Below are positions 54,669 to 62,096 of a stretch of 64,000 nt of DNA, one piece after another. Source of the DNA: an uncultured Lachnospiraceae bacterium. Lineage in GTDB: Bacteria; Bacillota; Clostridia; Lachnospirales; Lachnospiraceae. Below the pieces are notes generated by a model. It did not search any database. It had not been told where the DNA came from and saw nothing but the letters and a program-made list of their open reading frames with translations. The position numbers and the translations under genes were made by a program. The first letter of the stretch is position 1. Each line of letters opens with the position of its first letter. The stretch spans positions 62,001 to 126,000 of the forward strand of contig CAJUGJ010000009.1 of the NCBI GenBank assembly GCA_910586015.1, read 5' to 3'.

Positions 54669-56513
54669 TTAATTATTTTCTGTCTGATTTTGTTCTGATT
54701 TTTTTTCATAACGCTTTTGATTCTGATGATAATATCCTAAAATAAAAAGTCCCTGTTCTTCCAAAGTCAAACGCTTTGGATAAGCTGTTATATTTTCTTC
54801 ATCTACTATAAACTTTTCCTGAAGCTGTCCAATTAATTTTTCATAATATTTTGTATCTTTCAATTTTCTTAAATGATTATTGCCTAACTTAAATAGAATT
54901 GGAAAAATTACCGCAGGAGTTGCACAGGCAGAATTAAAATATCGATCTTTGATTGTAGTATTTAGTCCTTTACCTGCTGAAAAATTTTTCTCTTTGTTTT
55001 CCTTATTTGTCGTATTTGGCTCTGTACTTGCTTTTTCTTGAATTTCTTCTAATACAGAAAACATCCTGCCAAGAACATAGGCAGTATTATTACATGATTC
55101 GTTTAATGCCATCGTAATTTCCTCCTTTTTCTTCTCTCTGTTTTTTAATAAAAAAGCCTTAATAATTGCTGCTCTTCCTCTTGTGATTTTATAATTATAA
55201 TTCTCTTTATCATCTTGTTCTGCCCGAATTCTTAAAAGTACTGCCTGATAAAGCCATTCTGGATATTTTGTACCAGACATAATTGCCCTATATACATTGC
55301 CTGTCAAGTTTTCAGGTGCTTTTTTATCCTTTGACTTTTTATTTACAACTTCTAAGAGCATACGCCAGACACCGAGATATTCTATTTTATCATTAATTGG
55401 TTTTACGATATTCATGTTATCATAATGTTCTTTTAAATTATTTAAGATTTCCCCAAAACTCCCCTGATAGAAAAAGCGAACTGAAAGCCTTGCAACATTT
55501 GGAGACAGTCCCAAAATATAAAAAGGCTGATCCACAGATAATTCTTTTTCTACGATATCCACAGCAATAGACTTTTTCTTTGCCAGATTTTTAAAAACCC
55601 CATTCACAAGTCCCTTATTATCTGGCGTTGGCTCAGTAACCGCATTAAACACAGTAGGATATATATCCTCCCCTCCTTTTGCCCAATAAACAATAGTAGT
55701 ATCTCCTAAAATCGTACAACTGTTTTTATCTGAGAGTAAATAATTTAGAGCCGTTGTATAGGCATAGACTGCATATTTTCCAACTGGGGCATTATAACTT
55801 TGTTCTTTTCCGTAGGACTTAAACGCCTCTGCATTAAAAGAAATTAAGTTTGCACCGCTTGACTGTGCCCCTTTGACTCCTTTAATTAATCCATGTGTTC
55901 TTTCAATCGGTTCTCTTTTTCCTGTAACAAGACAGATTCCTTTTTCTCCTGAAGAAGATTCATAAGATTGATCCCATGCCATTTTAATTGCAGGATCTTC
56001 ATGGGCATATTTTCCAGTCTCATTTATATAAAATACTATATTTTCCCCAGCAATTACTTCTTCATAGTATTCTGATAGCACTGGATCTGTTTCTGCCAAA
56101 TCAGGCTTCCAAGTTTCAAAAAAACAATGTACTGCTCTTGCAGCTTTGCTATCTACTCCTTCTAGTAATTTTTGGTGTTTTTCTTTTGCTTTTTCAAAAC
56201 AAGCTTTGGAACGTTTTTTATCTCCTTTTTTATCTACTCCTAACAAATATCCTGAATGATCACATAAAAAATTTGGATTAATATTAGATTGTCGAGGAAG
56301 CATCTGTGGCACTGGTTCTTTTAATTCCTGTAGTAATAATACGTCTTTTTTTCCACGAGTACCTTTTTGTTTCAAAGAAATTACCTCTTTTAATTGTCCA
56401 TCTTCTGATAACACTAAAGCAAAGGCAGCATTTGCTTTACACCATCCCGGTTTTGTAATTTCCCCTTTTTCTACCAAATCTTCATAGAGTTGTACTAAAG
56501 ATTGTAAAATCAT
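54669..56513 (-). CDS. cas8c: Cascade large subunit Cas8c (Csd1)
   Basis: Cas8c is the subtype-specific large subunit that recognises the PAM and recruits Cas3. The 614-residue protein has N-terminal LVQLYEDLVEKGEITKPGW, the central ILGLSPNVARLSVRFFYQGS typical of Csd1 and a C-terminal helical part (about 490-600). In I-C systems a small subunit (Cas11c) can be made from an internal start in this gene. Candidate internal ATGs near the last 120 codons are present (e.g. MALNESCNNTAYVLGRM, preceded by GGAGGAAATTACG), which fits that scheme. It overlaps the cas5c stop by four bases. Confidence 0.95.
   Translation of the reverse strand: MILQSLVQLYEDLVEKGEITKPGWCKANAAFALVLSEDGQLKEVISLKQKGTRGKKDVLLLQELKEPVPQMLPRQSNINPNFLCDHSGYLLGVDKKGDKKRSKACFEKAKEKHQKLLEGVDSKAARAVHCFFETWKPDLAETDPVLSEYYEEVIAGENIVFYINETGKYAHEDPAIKMAWDQSYESSSGEKGICLVTGKREPIERTHGLIKGVKGAQSSGANLISFNAEAFKSYGKEQSYNAPVGKYAVYAYTTALNYLLSDKNSCTILGDTTIVYWAKGGEDIYPTVFNAVTEPTPDNKGLVNGVFKNLAKKKSIAVDIVEKELSVDQPFYILGLSPNVARLSVRFFYQGSFGEILNNLKEHYDNMNIVKPINDKIEYLGVWRMLLEVVNKKSKDKKAPENLTGNVYRAIMSGTKYPEWLYQAVLLRIRAEQDDKENYNYKITRGRAAIIKAFLLKNREKKKEEITMALNESCNNTAYVLGRMFSVLEEIQEKASTEPNTTNKENKEKNFSAGKGLNTTIKDRYFNSACATPAVIFPILFKLGNNHLRKLKDTKYYEKLIGQLQEKFIVDEENITAYPKRLTLEEQGLFILGYYHQNQKRYEKKSEQNQTENN
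54675..55110 (-). CDS. possible internally started Cas11c small subunit inside cas8c
   Basis: Inside cas8c an ATG at about 55110 (the start of MALNESCNNTAYVLGRMFSV) is preceded by a strong Shine-Dalgarno-like GGAGGAAATTACG in the same frame as cas8c. The resulting protein would be about 145 residues and entirely helical. Type I-C Cas11 is known to be translated from within cas8c in several bacteria. The exact start is inferred, and the C-terminus is shared with Cas8c. Confidence 0.5.
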
Positions 56514-57169
56514 CGTACCACCTCACAATTTCTCAAATCTAATTTTCCATTTTTAAGGACTGCACGAAAAAACATCGGACAAATTTCTTCTGGATTGGAA
56601 TAGTCAAAATCATATAACATGTAACCTAAATCTTTTTCTGTTTCAAAACATGTATTTGATATTTCCTTCTGATCATATAATTCAAACTGAGCCGGAAATT
56701 CTCTGCATCCTAAATACGGTCTGTGATAACATTGTCCTTTTGTTACTCTTCTTAAAATAATATCTTCAAATTTTCCCGGATTATCATCTGGATTTGCGTA
56801 TTTTGTCATTTTAAAATGGGCTTCAATGATATATTCTACATCTTTTAATAAAATCGCGGCTCTTTGTGCAATATCTTTTTTGGTACATAAATATAGTGGT
56901 TTATCTCCCCCATTGATTACAGTTAATACGTTATTTGCCGAGATTTTACTTTGTACTTCATTTCTTCGTATACTGGTAAAACGGATAGGCTTTTGAACAG
57001 AAATAGTATCTATTACCCATTTCATACCCGGATGCCAATAAATTGCCTCTAAAATTCCCCTCGCTGCTGAGGGCGTTATCATATCATACGTACATCGCTC
57101 CACTTTCATCTCAGGTCTGCAAAAAAGTGCAAACTCTCCCCAAACCCTAAGTTTTATTCCTCTGCTCAT
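56510..57169 (-). CDS. cas5: crRNA-processing endoribonuclease Cas5c (Cas5d)
   Basis: In type I-C, Cas5 replaces Cas6 and cuts the pre-crRNA in the repeat, leaving the 3' end of the repeat as a 5' handle. The 219 residues start with GIKLRVWGEFALFCRPEMK. The region TYDMITPSAARGILEAIYWHPGM is the family core, and RRVTKGQCYHRPYLGCREFPA contains the conserved Lys-His-type processing region. It is encoded between cas3 and cas8c. Confidence 0.95.
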   Translation of the reverse strand: MSRGIKLRVWGEFALFCRPEMKVERCTYDMITPSAARGILEAIYWHPGMKWVIDTISVQKPIRFTSIRRNEVQSKISANNVLTVINGGDKPLYLCTKKDIAQRAAILLKDVEYIIEAHFKMTKYANPDDNPGKFEDIILRRVTKGQCYHRPYLGCREFPAQFELYDQKEISNTCFETEKDLGYMLYDFDYSNPEEICPMFFRAVLKNGKLDLRNCEVVR

Positions 57170-57206
57170 ATAAACCTCTTTTCTTCGAATTTTTAACTAT
57201 TTCTAT

Positions 57207-59393
57207 CTAAACTTCTTCATCAAAAATGGCATCTCCTCTATCTACTTTTAAATCCAGTCCTGTTTCTTCTGAATATAGTTTTAGATCCTTTAATACATAA
57301 AAATTTGGTATCACCATTTCCAATAACCCAGCTCCTACAAAGGCCCTATAATCCCTTTCATAAAGATTCACCTGATATTGTCCCATTTTTCGTATTAATT
57401 GTTTTGTATATTGCCCTTGTCTAAATTTTTTTAACAATTCTATTGCCTCTGTATCTTTTGCAATAAAAATAGGAATCGTTTTATCTTCTATTAATTTAAA
57501 TTGTTCTGCAACCGTCTGAAATGGATAGGAATAGGAACGTACGCCTTCTTCAAATTGCTTTATAATCTCTTTTGCATCTAATCCATCGCCTTCAAAGTAA
57601 AACAGGCGGTTAAAATAATCTTCAATTGCTTCTATGGAATCGAATTTATCATGATTTTGAATTATTTGTTTTGCAACACTGATTGGTCTTCTTAATTCTG
57701 GAGCAATCCTGTTTCTTTCCGCATCTGGGAAAGTAAATACCTTTGTTTTACTTTCTTCCTTACTGCGTTTTCCATGCCGGTTGCATCTGCCTGCTGCCTG
57801 AATAATAGAATCTAACCCTGCCAATTCTCGATAAACCGTCTGAAAGTCAAAATCGACACCTGCCTCTACTAAACTGGTAGCAATCAAAATACATCTCTTT
57901 TTTTCTTTTAACCGAGTTCTTATCTTTTCTAGCTGCTTTTTACGGTGATTTGGGTATAAAAGAGTAGATAAATAAAAATGATCTTCACTGTCACCTAACT
58001 CTTCAAAAATTTTTTGAGCTTTCTTTCTGCTATTTACAATACACAAAGCCTGTGTTTCTTTTTTTAATTGTTTTATAAGTTCTTCTTGTGACCACTCTCC
58101 CATAAATTCAATCAAGGTTCTTTGAAAAAAAGCATACTGCTCTAAAACAAGTGGACAAAGTTCTTTTGCTATAATTTCTTTTGGAAAAAATTTTTGGATA
58201 GATGGCTGAGTTGCTGTACACAAAACTACAGAACAATGATAATTATAAATCAATTCGCTCAGTGCCTGAATACAAGGAAGTAAATAAGGCTCTGGCAGCA
58301 TCTGTGCTTCATCTAAAATAATGACACTACCAGCAATATTATGTAATTTCCTGCATTTTGAAGATTTATTTGCAAATAGAGATTCAAAGAATTGAACATT
58401 CGTCGTTACTACTACTGGTCGATCCCAGTTTTCTGTCGCTAATTGTATCTTTTTTAATTCCTCTTTATTTTCTTCCTCTTCCCATTCTATATTTGAATGA
58501 TCTTCTAATACTGATTCGTTTCCGAGAATACTGCGAAATACTTCTACATTTTGTTCAATAATTGAAGTATATGGAATTGCATAAATAATACGATGCAGTC
58601 TATGTTCTTTTGCATGTGTAAGTGCAAATGCTAAAGAAGAAATTGTTTTTCCTCCTCCTGTCGGAACAGTAAGGGTAAAAAGTCCCTGTGGCTGTTTTCC
58701 CTGTTCTAAACAGGCATTTAAAATTATACTTCTTCTTCCATTTACTGTTTCTGTATCCGAAACTTCACGCCATTTCTTTTTATCCATATCTTTAAGAAGC
58801 TTTTGATATAGTTCATCTATACTGATATCTAAAAGTGTTTCCCTTCCTGACTTATTTTCTGTCATAAAAGTTTCTGTATTTAGAAAATCTGCATCCACTA
58901 AACAGGAAAATAACATTCGAATAAAAAAAGAAACACTAAAACCACCTTTTTTTAAAGGTTTTAGCGGTGGATTACTGACTTTAGGCATTGATAATTCCGT
59001 TTCAAAAACAGAATAATCTTCTACTTGTCTTTCCATTCTTCCATAAAAAGACTTATCTTCAGATGTATCTATCTTACTGCCACCATTTAAAAGTCCCGTA
59101 TGGTGACCACAGACACAATAAGATGCCATAATATTCTTTATTTTATAAAACTCTTTTGCTCCTGCTGTGGAATGATCTACTCTAGGACCACCTCTCAGAC
59201 GTTTTTGAAATCCAAGGGAATATTTTCCGATATCGTGCATCAAGCCACACGCATATCCCCAGTCTTTGCAGCCAAATACAGAAGCAAAATTGGCAGCTAA
59301 CTCGGCAGTTTCTTTACTATGATCTAAAATCGTTTGTTCTCTTTGCTTATCGTCACTTATATGTGCAAGATATTTAGAATTACTTTTTTCCAT
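57207..59393 (-). CDS. cas3: CRISPR-associated helicase/nuclease Cas3 (HD-DExH)
   Basis: Cas3 degrades target DNA recruited by Cascade. The 728-residue protein has an N-terminal HD nuclease (DHSKETAELA, MHDIGKYSLGFQ, CGHHTG), a helicase with Walker A VPTGGGKTISSLAFAL (about 244), DEAQ, SAT-like CTATQ and motif VI AAGRCNRHG. The frame is open to a TTG one codon earlier. ATG 59393 is preferred, with AGGAG eleven bases upstream. It is the first gene of the cas operon behind a strong promoter. Confidence 0.96.
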   Translation of the reverse strand: MEKSNSKYLAHISDDKQREQTILDHSKETAELAANFASVFGCKDWGYACGLMHDIGKYSLGFQKRLRGGPRVDHSTAGAKEFYKIKNIMASYCVCGHHTGLLNGGSKIDTSEDKSFYGRMERQVEDYSVFETELSMPKVSNPPLKPLKKGGFSVSFFIRMLFSCLVDADFLNTETFMTENKSGRETLLDISIDELYQKLLKDMDKKKWREVSDTETVNGRRSIILNACLEQGKQPQGLFTLTVPTGGGKTISSLAFALTHAKEHRLHRIIYAIPYTSIIEQNVEVFRSILGNESVLEDHSNIEWEEEENKEELKKIQLATENWDRPVVVTTNVQFFESLFANKSSKCRKLHNIAGSVIILDEAQMLPEPYLLPCIQALSELIYNYHCSVVLCTATQPSIQKFFPKEIIAKELCPLVLEQYAFFQRTLIEFMGEWSQEELIKQLKKETQALCIVNSRKKAQKIFEELGDSEDHFYLSTLLYPNHRKKQLEKIRTRLKEKKRCILIATSLVEAGVDFDFQTVYRELAGLDSIIQAAGRCNRHGKRSKEESKTKVFTFPDAERNRIAPELRRPISVAKQIIQNHDKFDSIEAIEDYFNRLFYFEGDGLDAKEIIKQFEEGVRSYSYPFQTVAEQFKLIEDKTIPIFIAKDTEAIELLKKFRQGQYTKQLIRKMGQYQVNLYERDYRAFVGAGLLEMVIPNFYVLKDLKLYSEETGLDLKVDRGDAIFDEEV

Positions 59394-59439
59394 CAATTTT
59401 ACTCCTATTTTTTCTTTAGAAATCTAATTTTTAATAAAA

Positions 59440-59462
59440 TTAACCTATCTTAATAGGGTTAA
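59440..59462. promoter_or_regulatory. inverted repeat just downstream of the cas promoter (possible operator)
   Basis: TTAACCTAT-CTTA-ATAGGGTTAA is an inverted repeat of nine pairs with one bulged base. It lies 10-32 bases downstream of the -10 box. A repressor bound here would block cas transcription. No candidate regulator gene is adjacent. Confidence 0.4.
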
Positions 59463-59471
59463 TCATCAAAA

Positions 59472-59500
59472 ATTATAGCATATTATAACAAAACTAGCAA
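59472..59500 (-). promoter_or_regulatory. predicted sigma-A promoter of the cas operon
   Basis: On the minus strand TTGCTA (59500..59495) is followed after 17 bases by TATAAT (59477..59472). The predicted start is about 70 bases before the cas3 ATG. A second TATAAT-like box overlaps the spacer. Confidence 0.6.
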
Positions 59501-59666
59501 TAGTTAGGATAAATTCTGATTTTTATATCTTAATATATCACCAAAATTTTTCCGGATTTGTACTGATTGTATACTGTTTCTTTTTTTCCTGTCTGATAAC
59601 TGTTAGCATACTTATATGCGTTTGTCATAATAATTAGTTGACAATGTAAACATATTGTGTTAATCG

Positions 59667-59873
59667 ACACAAGTAAGAATCGATGAAACAATCAAAAAGC
59701 AGGCTGTAGAACTTTTAGAAGGTTTGGTTTTGAATTTATCAGATGCTATTAATATGTTTTTAAATGATAATAATTATTTTTGGTATAAAATAAAGGCTTT
59801 CAATATCATGTTGTTATTAGTGTTCTATTATATTGCATCCTATATAATGTACAAAAAACTACTACAATCCTAA
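59667..59873 (+). pseudogene. RelB/DinJ-type antitoxin remnant
   Basis: The frame translates as TQVRIDETIKKQAVELLEGL followed by VLNLSDAINMFL, a clear ribbon-helix-helix start of the RelB/DinJ antitoxin family (compare RIDxxxKxxAxxLLxxLGLxxSxAIxMFL). A stop codon lies two codons before it where the Met should be, and the region after MFL (NDNNYFWYKIKAF...) does not match the family. It is therefore a broken gene with a substituted tail. A TTGACA box upstream (59638-59643) may be its old promoter. No toxin gene of the matching RelE/YafQ type was found nearby. Confidence 0.6.
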
Positions 59874-59886
59874 CAAAATATATAAA

Positions 59887-59907
59887 AGGCAGGATATTTT
59901 CCTGCCT
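59887..59907 (+). terminator. hairpin after the RelB-like remnant
   Basis: The perfect 8-bp stem AGGCAGGA / TCCTGCCT with a five-base T-rich loop is followed by AATTTTGAG. It lies 14 bases after the remnant's stop. Confidence 0.6.
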
Positions 59908-60128
59908 AATTTTGAGATCATTCATACACTATTTTTTTTAGAGACTGTCCCATTCCGTAAAGGAGAAAGAGGATAGTTCCTAATTATCAAGATTTCCTTT
60001 AAAATATAAAGTAAGATTATCGACTACGTAATCTTGCTGTCTATTGTTCTTAGCTTTAAGACTTTCGGCTCTTACGATTCCTTACCTTTATCTTGATATA
60101 GGTATAGTATATTTAAACTTTTTTATAA

Positions 60129-60365
60129 AAATCTATTAACAATATATTTAAACTATTATCAGAAAACAAAAAAATGTGCTTTGAACTGGGCAAAAGTGAT
60201 AATGATATAATTAGAGAAATATATGAATATTCTGCAAGTATAATTATTTTCTATCAAACAGAAAATAAAGACTATGAGCAAAAAATCATTAATTTAATTG
60301 ATACATTAGGAAAAGAGGAAACATTACAGGGTTATCCTGCGGAAAAATTAAATTTGAACCAATAA
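60129..60365 (+). pseudogene. possible gene fragment of unknown family
   Basis: An open frame of about 78 codons has its first ATG at 60174, with no ribosome binding site before it. It reads KLLSENKKMCFELGKSDNDI ... NLIDTLGKEETLQGYPAEKL. The composition is that of a soluble helical protein end, and the frame stays open upstream of the ATG to 60129. It is probably the tail of a lost gene. I do not recognise the family. The surrounding 59.9-60.7 kb has no other gene; an AAGATTA / TAATCTT inverted repeat near 60011-60033 was noted. Confidence 0.3.
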
Positions 60366-60655
60366 TATAATTTAGATTATTTATATAGAATTTATTAACG
60401 TCTAAGATTATAAAGAAATTTATTTCACCAACAAAAGACTGACTTACTTTTATAATAAATACCTATCCAAAAAAGCTTCTTCTATCCATAAAAGGAGAAG
60501 CTTTTTTCATTTTAAAAAGTGAGAATGGAAATGATAATATGAAGAAATTATAATGTACAAAATATAAAGCAATCATGTAAGAAAATAGAGATCCATATGG
60601 TTAAATAATAGAGATTTTTTTCTGTTATTTTTTTAAAGAAATTTTAATTTAGAGA

Positions 60656-60684
60656 TTGATCAATACGTATAATAGGCGTATAAT
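60656..60684 (+). promoter_or_regulatory. predicted promoter of hicAB with direct repeats
   Basis: TTGATC (60656-60661), a 17-base spacer and TATAAT (60679-60684). The sequence CGTATAAT is repeated with 11-base periodicity (60666-60673 and 60677-60684) and overlaps the -10. Such repeats are candidate HicB binding sites. Confidence 0.5.
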
Positions 60685-60707
60685 CATAACTATAAGAAGG
60701 AAATCAA

Positions 60708-60881
60708 CTGAAAACAAAAGATCTGATCAAACTTTTAGAAAAAAACGGATGGAAATTTAAGCGACATAGTGGAAACCATGATGTTTATGAGAAAGATGGA
60801 AAAAGAGAAAGTATTGTAAGACATAAAGAAACCGATGAAGATCTGGCAAAGGCAATTATTAAACGGATTGGGCTGAAATAA
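60708..60881 (+). CDS. hicA: HicA-type mRNA interferase toxin
   Basis: The 57-residue toxin has the double-stranded RNA-binding-like fold of HicA: KTKDLIKLLEKNGWKFKRHS then GNHDVYEKDG, with the catalytic His, and RHKETDEDLAKAIIKRIGLK. It cuts mRNA when released from HicB. The only in-frame start is CTG at 60708, preceded by AGAAGG at seven bases. CTG is a rare start codon that would keep toxin yield low. No ATG, GTG or TTG suits. It is short enough to be missed by ORF finders. Confidence 0.85.
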   Translation: MKTKDLIKLLEKNGWKFKRHSGNHDVYEKDGKRESIVRHKETDEDLAKAIIKRIGLK

Positions 60882-60940
60882 GTCCACTGTTTATAAGATA
60901 AAAATAAAGTAAAATACATTATATTAGGAGGTTATTTAGA

Positions 60941-61339
60941 ATGAAAAAAGCATATCCAGTTATTTTGTCACAAGGAGAAAAATTTATTGTAGTATATATT
61001 CCTGACTTTGATATTAACACACAGGGAGAAAATATCGCTGAAGCAATCGAAATGGCTAGGGATGCTATAGGTGTCGTTGGAATTGATCTAGAAGATGACG
61101 TGGAATCCTTACCAGAACCAACTGTCATTTCTGAGGTAAAGACAAATTCAAAAACCGATATTGTAACACTGGTAGACGTTGATTTTAGTGAATATCGTAG
61201 AAAAAACGACTTAAAAGCAGTAAAAAAGAATTGTACGATACCTTCATGGCTTAATTTTGAAGCAGAAAAAGCAGGAATAAATTTTTCAGCTATTTTAACT
61301 GCTGCATTAAAAAATGAACTCAAAATTCAAAGTCGATAG
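60941..61339 (+). CDS. hicB: HicB-type antitoxin
   Basis: The 132-residue antitoxin has an N-terminal partial RNase H-like fold (YPVILSQGEKFIVVYIPDF, INTQGENIAEAIEMARDAIG) that covers the toxin's active site. Its C-terminal DNA-binding region is probably ribbon-helix-helix (IPSWLNFEAEKAGINFSAIL). TAGGAGGTTATTTAG precedes the ATG. It is 59 bases after hicA in the common toxin-first order, and likely autoregulates the promoter with the CGTATAAT repeats. Confidence 0.9.
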   Translation: MKKAYPVILSQGEKFIVVYIPDFDINTQGENIAEAIEMARDAIGVVGIDLEDDVESLPEPTVISEVKTNSKTDIVTLVDVDFSEYRRKNDLKAVKKNCTIPSWLNFEAEKAGINFSAILTAALKNELKIQSR

Positions 61340-61436
61340 GAACAAGTTGTCAATTAGGAAAGAGAATGGAACTGATATTGTAGAACGATTATAATAAACT
61401 GATACAAAATATCGAGAAAGAGAGTTTGAAAGAGCC

Positions 61437-61919
61437 ATGAAATTACAGCCGAAAATATCTGGGAAGCGGAATCGAAGAAATCATTGTCATCAAGAAATAA
61501 AGTTACCGAATGGATATGGAACCATTCGTATTTTATCTGGAAACCGTCATAATCCTTATTGGGTTGGTGTAAATCCAAAACTATCGAAAAAAGGAAACTA
61601 TATATATGACTGTCTGGGAACATATCCGGATCGAATCATAGCGATGGAAGCTCTAATGGAATATCATAAAGAACCCTATAATCTTCAAAATAGAAATATT
61701 ACATTTGAGGAGGTCTATCAGGTGTTCTTTAAGGATAAATATGAACATTCCAAACGCTCCTATTCTGCTTCCCGAAGTAGTACGACTGCTGCCTTTAAAA
61801 TTGTAGCTGCTTTACATCAAAAACGATTTTTGGATCTTACTACCATCGATTTGCAGCGTACCGTAAACCAGTGTAATCTCAAACATTCTTCTTTAGAACT
61901 TATTTTATTCTCAACCTAA
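61437..61919 (+). pseudogene. truncated tyrosine recombinase (integrase N-terminal part)
   Basis: The 160-residue product matches the N-terminal portion of Tn916/phage-type integrases of Firmicutes: an AP2-like arm-binding domain (LPNGYGTIRILSGNRHNPYW, VGVNPKLSKKGNYIYDCLG) and the start of the core-binding SAM-like domain (ITFEEVYQVFFKDKYEHSK). It ends where the catalytic domain with the Arg-His-Arg-Tyr set should follow, after KHSSLELI, with a changed tail LFST. It cannot be an active recombinase. It may be a relic of the element that brought in neighbouring genes. A good terminator follows. Confidence 0.75.
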
Positions 61920-61973
61920 AAGCTATTTCTTTACATCTAGTACGATTTCTCTATCCTATATTAATATAACGCA

Positions 61974-61997
61974 GCTCTGGGATGTAAATCCCAGAGC
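61974..61997 (+). terminator. rho-independent terminator after the integrase remnant
   Basis: The perfect 10-bp GC-rich stem GCTCTGGGAT / ATCCCAGAGC with loop GTAA is followed by CATTTTTCTTTTA. It probably ends transcripts of the hicAB-integrase stretch. Confidence 0.85.
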
Positions 61998-62096
61998 CAT
62001 TTTTCTTTTATCAAATGAATTGTGTTTAAGATAGAAATTCTATTTTTGTGCGGTTTTCTGTCTTCTAGTAACCTTTTTTTATCTTGCTTTCAATTT

